Assembly: GCA_036897485.1 (NCBI GenBank)
Contig: JAYMTF010001444.1
Location: 1-23,363 of the forward strand
Direction: 5' to 3'
Source of the DNA: Pelargonium nanum
Lineage: Eukaryota; Streptophyta; Magnoliopsida; Geraniales; Geraniaceae
Length of the DNA stretch: 23,363 nt
Part shown: positions 21,161 through 23,363 of the stretch, in pieces
Numbering within the stretch: the first letter of the stretch is position 1
How the letters are laid out: every line of letters begins with the position of its first letter
Notes under the pieces: generated by a model
Database searches by the model: none
Seen by the model: only the letters and a program-made list of their open reading frames with translations
What the model was told of the DNA's origin: nothing
Position numbers and translations under genes: made by a program

Positions 21161-21203
21161 TGACGTCATGTGGAGGGATGACACGTGGGAAACGTGGGCC
21201 CAC
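21161..21203. promoter_or_regulatory. Cluster of CRE, G-box and TCP-type sites upstream of TH2
   Basis: TGACGTCA (21161-21168) is the palindromic CRE/C-box bZIP site. ACACGTGG (21181-21188) is a G-box/ABRE-type site. GTGGGCCCAC (21194-21203) is a palindromic TCP site. Three palindromic sites within 43 bp, about 200 bp upstream of the TATA box, suggest a real regulatory module. Binding has not been shown. Confidence 0.5.
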
Positions 21204-21351
21204 AGTAGAGGGCATGTGGTGGCCAGGTAGGCGCATAAGTCATAACTCCGTATAGTTGACGCCCATTGAATGTGGGACTTTACAGTGTCACCAGTCGTGA
21301 GTCGCCAACCATTTTCTGCCATGTCAGCATAATGCGCCAACATTTGACTAA

Positions 21352-21708
21352 GGGCTTGTTTGTGAAGTCTAATGAAAATCACTTGAGTACTGCAAAATCA
21401 GTATTCTTCGTCCAGAAAGCAACGTGTTCGTTATTTCAAATTTATGAGAGTGATGATAGTTTAGGGGGCAGTCCAGTCATTAACCAAGCAAAGTATAAGG
21501 ATAATATGGCCCAAAATATCATTTCTCTTTCCTCATACTTGGATGCAGTTACCATTCCCTAACTTCTCCAAAATCGCTCTCTCTCCTCTAGCTTAGTTGG
21601 AAGACCAAATAGGAGGAGAGAGGGTATCATTTACCAAACATGGTTGCTGCCTCTACATCCTTGTTGGAGGAGCAAAAGAAGCAACATCTAGAGTTACCAA
21701 ACAGGCTT
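21352..21708. mobile_element. PIF/Harbinger-type (Tourist-like) MITE
   Basis: The ends GGGCTTGTTTG (21352-21362) and CAAACAGGCTT (21698-21708) are inverted repeats with two mismatches. TAA flanks both sides (21349-21351 and 21709-21711), the 3-bp target site of this superfamily. The 357-bp interior contains an inner stem (CTCTCTCTCCTC pairing with GAGGAGAGAGGG) and no transposase. Confidence 0.6.
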
Positions 21709-21711
21709 TAA

Positions 21712-22854
21712 GGCAATAGGAAATATAAACAAGACATCAATAGTTCAAGACATACACTTGTTCATAAGACGTTGTAGCTTCAAATACCATTTGGTCGGAT
21801 GTGGAGAGATTTTAGGAAAACAGGCGAAGTAACTTATCATGTAGTTTACTTAATTGAGATGATTTTATTTTCATGTTCGGGCCAAATTATTAAACAAAAT
21901 ACTCATTTTATGGTAAAAATTTAATAAATAAATAAATAAATATATCATCGTTTTAAGACATAAGTAGTCATATTAAATGTGTTGTTTAAATTAGTCATCA
22001 TGTGTCCAAATTGTGTCGTATATCGTGTTGCCTGTTGACATAACAGGTAATCTAACCAGCTATAATTTGGTAACATAAGTGAAGTTTGGATAGTGTTCCC
22101 ATCTACATATAGTCATATACCCGTAATTAAAATGTTCACCCTGTAGGCTATAGCTAATCAATCATACGATTTTCATTTTCTCCAACAAACTGTACGTCTC
22201 TTTCAGGCTTTGACACCTCAAATAACAGCTGAACAAGTGGCTTGTTTACATGTAAACGTGGAAATGGATCATATGTATACCAAGAGTATGTTATTGAAAC
22301 TATATTAATTATTGTATGATTTTCAAATAATTTGCAAATACTTGCAAGACTTTCATGCAACTACGACTACGCGAGCATAGACAATAATTGGCCTCTCTCT
22401 TTCCATCAAACCATTCTATTCCTAGTTCCTACCTTGTGTTCATCAATAATGTCTTATTTTATTTTTGTTTATTTCTTTATCATTTTCAATATACATTTTA
22501 ATTTGTACGTTATACTACTACATTTTGTATACGTGCACAACATGATAGCTAGGACTTTAGATGATATGTGATGTCTTTTTAATTGTACATGCAACAATAA
22601 TTGATTGAAGTTAACATTTGGATCCAATTATTGGTGATATCAATCATTTTTCATCAAATCTAAAATGCAAAGTATATCTAATATATATCCATCCATGCTA
22701 TACCCCATTATATGACAAGTGTGATTTTGGACTTCTAATTGGCTATATAATTGAATGAAATATGACAATTTTACGTGTATTTCTAAACTAAATTATTGTA
22801 ATTAATTAATATAATAAGCATATTTAGAAAACCATTGAATTTATTTAAACTAAT
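21712..22854. other. AT-rich intergenic DNA, no gene seen
   Basis: No protein-like open frame on either strand. A short (TAAA)n microsatellite lies at about 21921-21942. Otherwise no recognisable element. Confidence 0.5.
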
Positions 22855-23117
22855 TATTAGTAATGGTAAAGGATACTTGGTGCTGCAGGATTGTTTGGCT
22901 CTCGTTGATAAGTTCGAGAGAGTCGGTTTTTCGTATGCTAGACGCTCTGCGAATAGGGTTGCTCACGAGCTTGCTCGGCTCCCGGATTCTGTGTCAGAGA
23001 GTATAGAGTTTTCGGCTAGTTCTATTCCGAATTCGATTAGTGCGTGTATTTTGCTTGATATTGAATAAAGCTTTGGCTATCTTCAAAAAAAATATATATA
23101 TATTAGTAATGGTAAAG
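22855..23117 (+). mobile_element. 5'-truncated LINE insertion with perfect 17-bp target-site duplication
   Basis: TATTAGTAATGGTAAAG occurs identically at 22855-22871 and 23101-23117. The 229 bp between them carry the last coding part of a plant LINE-type RNase H domain: DCLALVDKFERVGF, then YARRSANRVAHELARL, ending at a TAA at 23066-23068. A short tail CTTTGGCTATCTTC and then a run of A and (TA)n complete it. The RR-ANRVAHELAR motif is characteristic of the RNase H of plant non-LTR retrotransposons. The element therefore kept only its 3' end on insertion. The identical duplications suggest it is recent. The frame upstream of 22872 is host DNA. Confidence 0.8.
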
Positions 23118-23363
23118 ATTAGATAATCATATCAATGAACTATTTGGAATACAATTTATCATCTAATTACTTAATTATTTTAATATAAATAAGTCAGATA
23201 AACTTGTCATTTTCATTTTCATAAAAATAAATTTTATATAACAAAACATACAATTTAGGATTTTAATATCTAATCTAATATATATATATATTAATGAGAA
23301 GTCCATGTCTAATTGAGTGACATGTGTCATCTCAATTTCTTCAATTGACATTCCAATTGAATG
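23118..23363. repeat. AT-rich end of window with (TA)n microsatellite
   Basis: The stretch is strongly AT-rich, with a (TA)n run at about 23279-23291. No gene or identifiable element. Confidence 0.5.

Overview
The window looks like nuclear DNA of a eudicot plant. It is AT-rich, has three widely spaced intron-containing genes with GT-AG splice sites, and the space between them is filled with plant-type transposon relics. The protein sequences suggest an asterid, possibly Lamiales, but that is an impression only. No prokaryotic or viral gene organisation is present.

Left part (1-2445): no host gene. It holds the end of an apparent Mutator-like element with short subterminal repeats, a CACTA-type terminus, an element of about 1.3 kb with long inverted ends and a GC-richer interior (a possible Pack-MULE), and a small inverted-repeat element beside it. 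A four-exon gene on the plus strand (2717-5553) follows. It encodes a 192-residue mitochondrial Coa1-family protein, and its second intron carries two related Stowaway-type MITEs.

Middle (6390-9534, minus strand): a two-exon gene for a complete 1021-residue leucine-rich-repeat receptor kinase of the PXY/PXL group, closest in my recollection to Arabidopsis MIK1/PXL2. It lies tail to tail with the Coa1 gene. From 9535 to 15740 I see no host gene. This stretch holds the kinase promoter with a hexamer repeat, a 5'-truncated SINE, about 2 kb of featureless AT-rich sequence, an LTR-like segment with a TATA box and internal repeats, and a decayed L1-type LINE with remains of ORF1 and the ORF2 endonuclease.

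Right part (16210-20779, minus strand): a six-exon gene for a 554-residue TenA-HAD fusion, the plant thiamin monophosphate phosphatase TH2. It has a clear TATA box and an upstream block rich in bZIP/TCP-type sites. Beyond it lie a Harbinger-type MITE, AT-rich DNA and a very short 5'-truncated LINE insertion with a perfect 17-bp target-site duplication.

The three genes are unrelated in function: mitochondrial respiratory assembly, peptide signalling and vitamin B1 synthesis. Nothing suggests they form a cluster. I found no convincing new multi-gene system. The points most worth following up are the missing AUG-started targeting sequence and the altered HAD metal motif of TH2, its in-phase alternative splice donors, the palindrome in its promoter, and the transposon structures.
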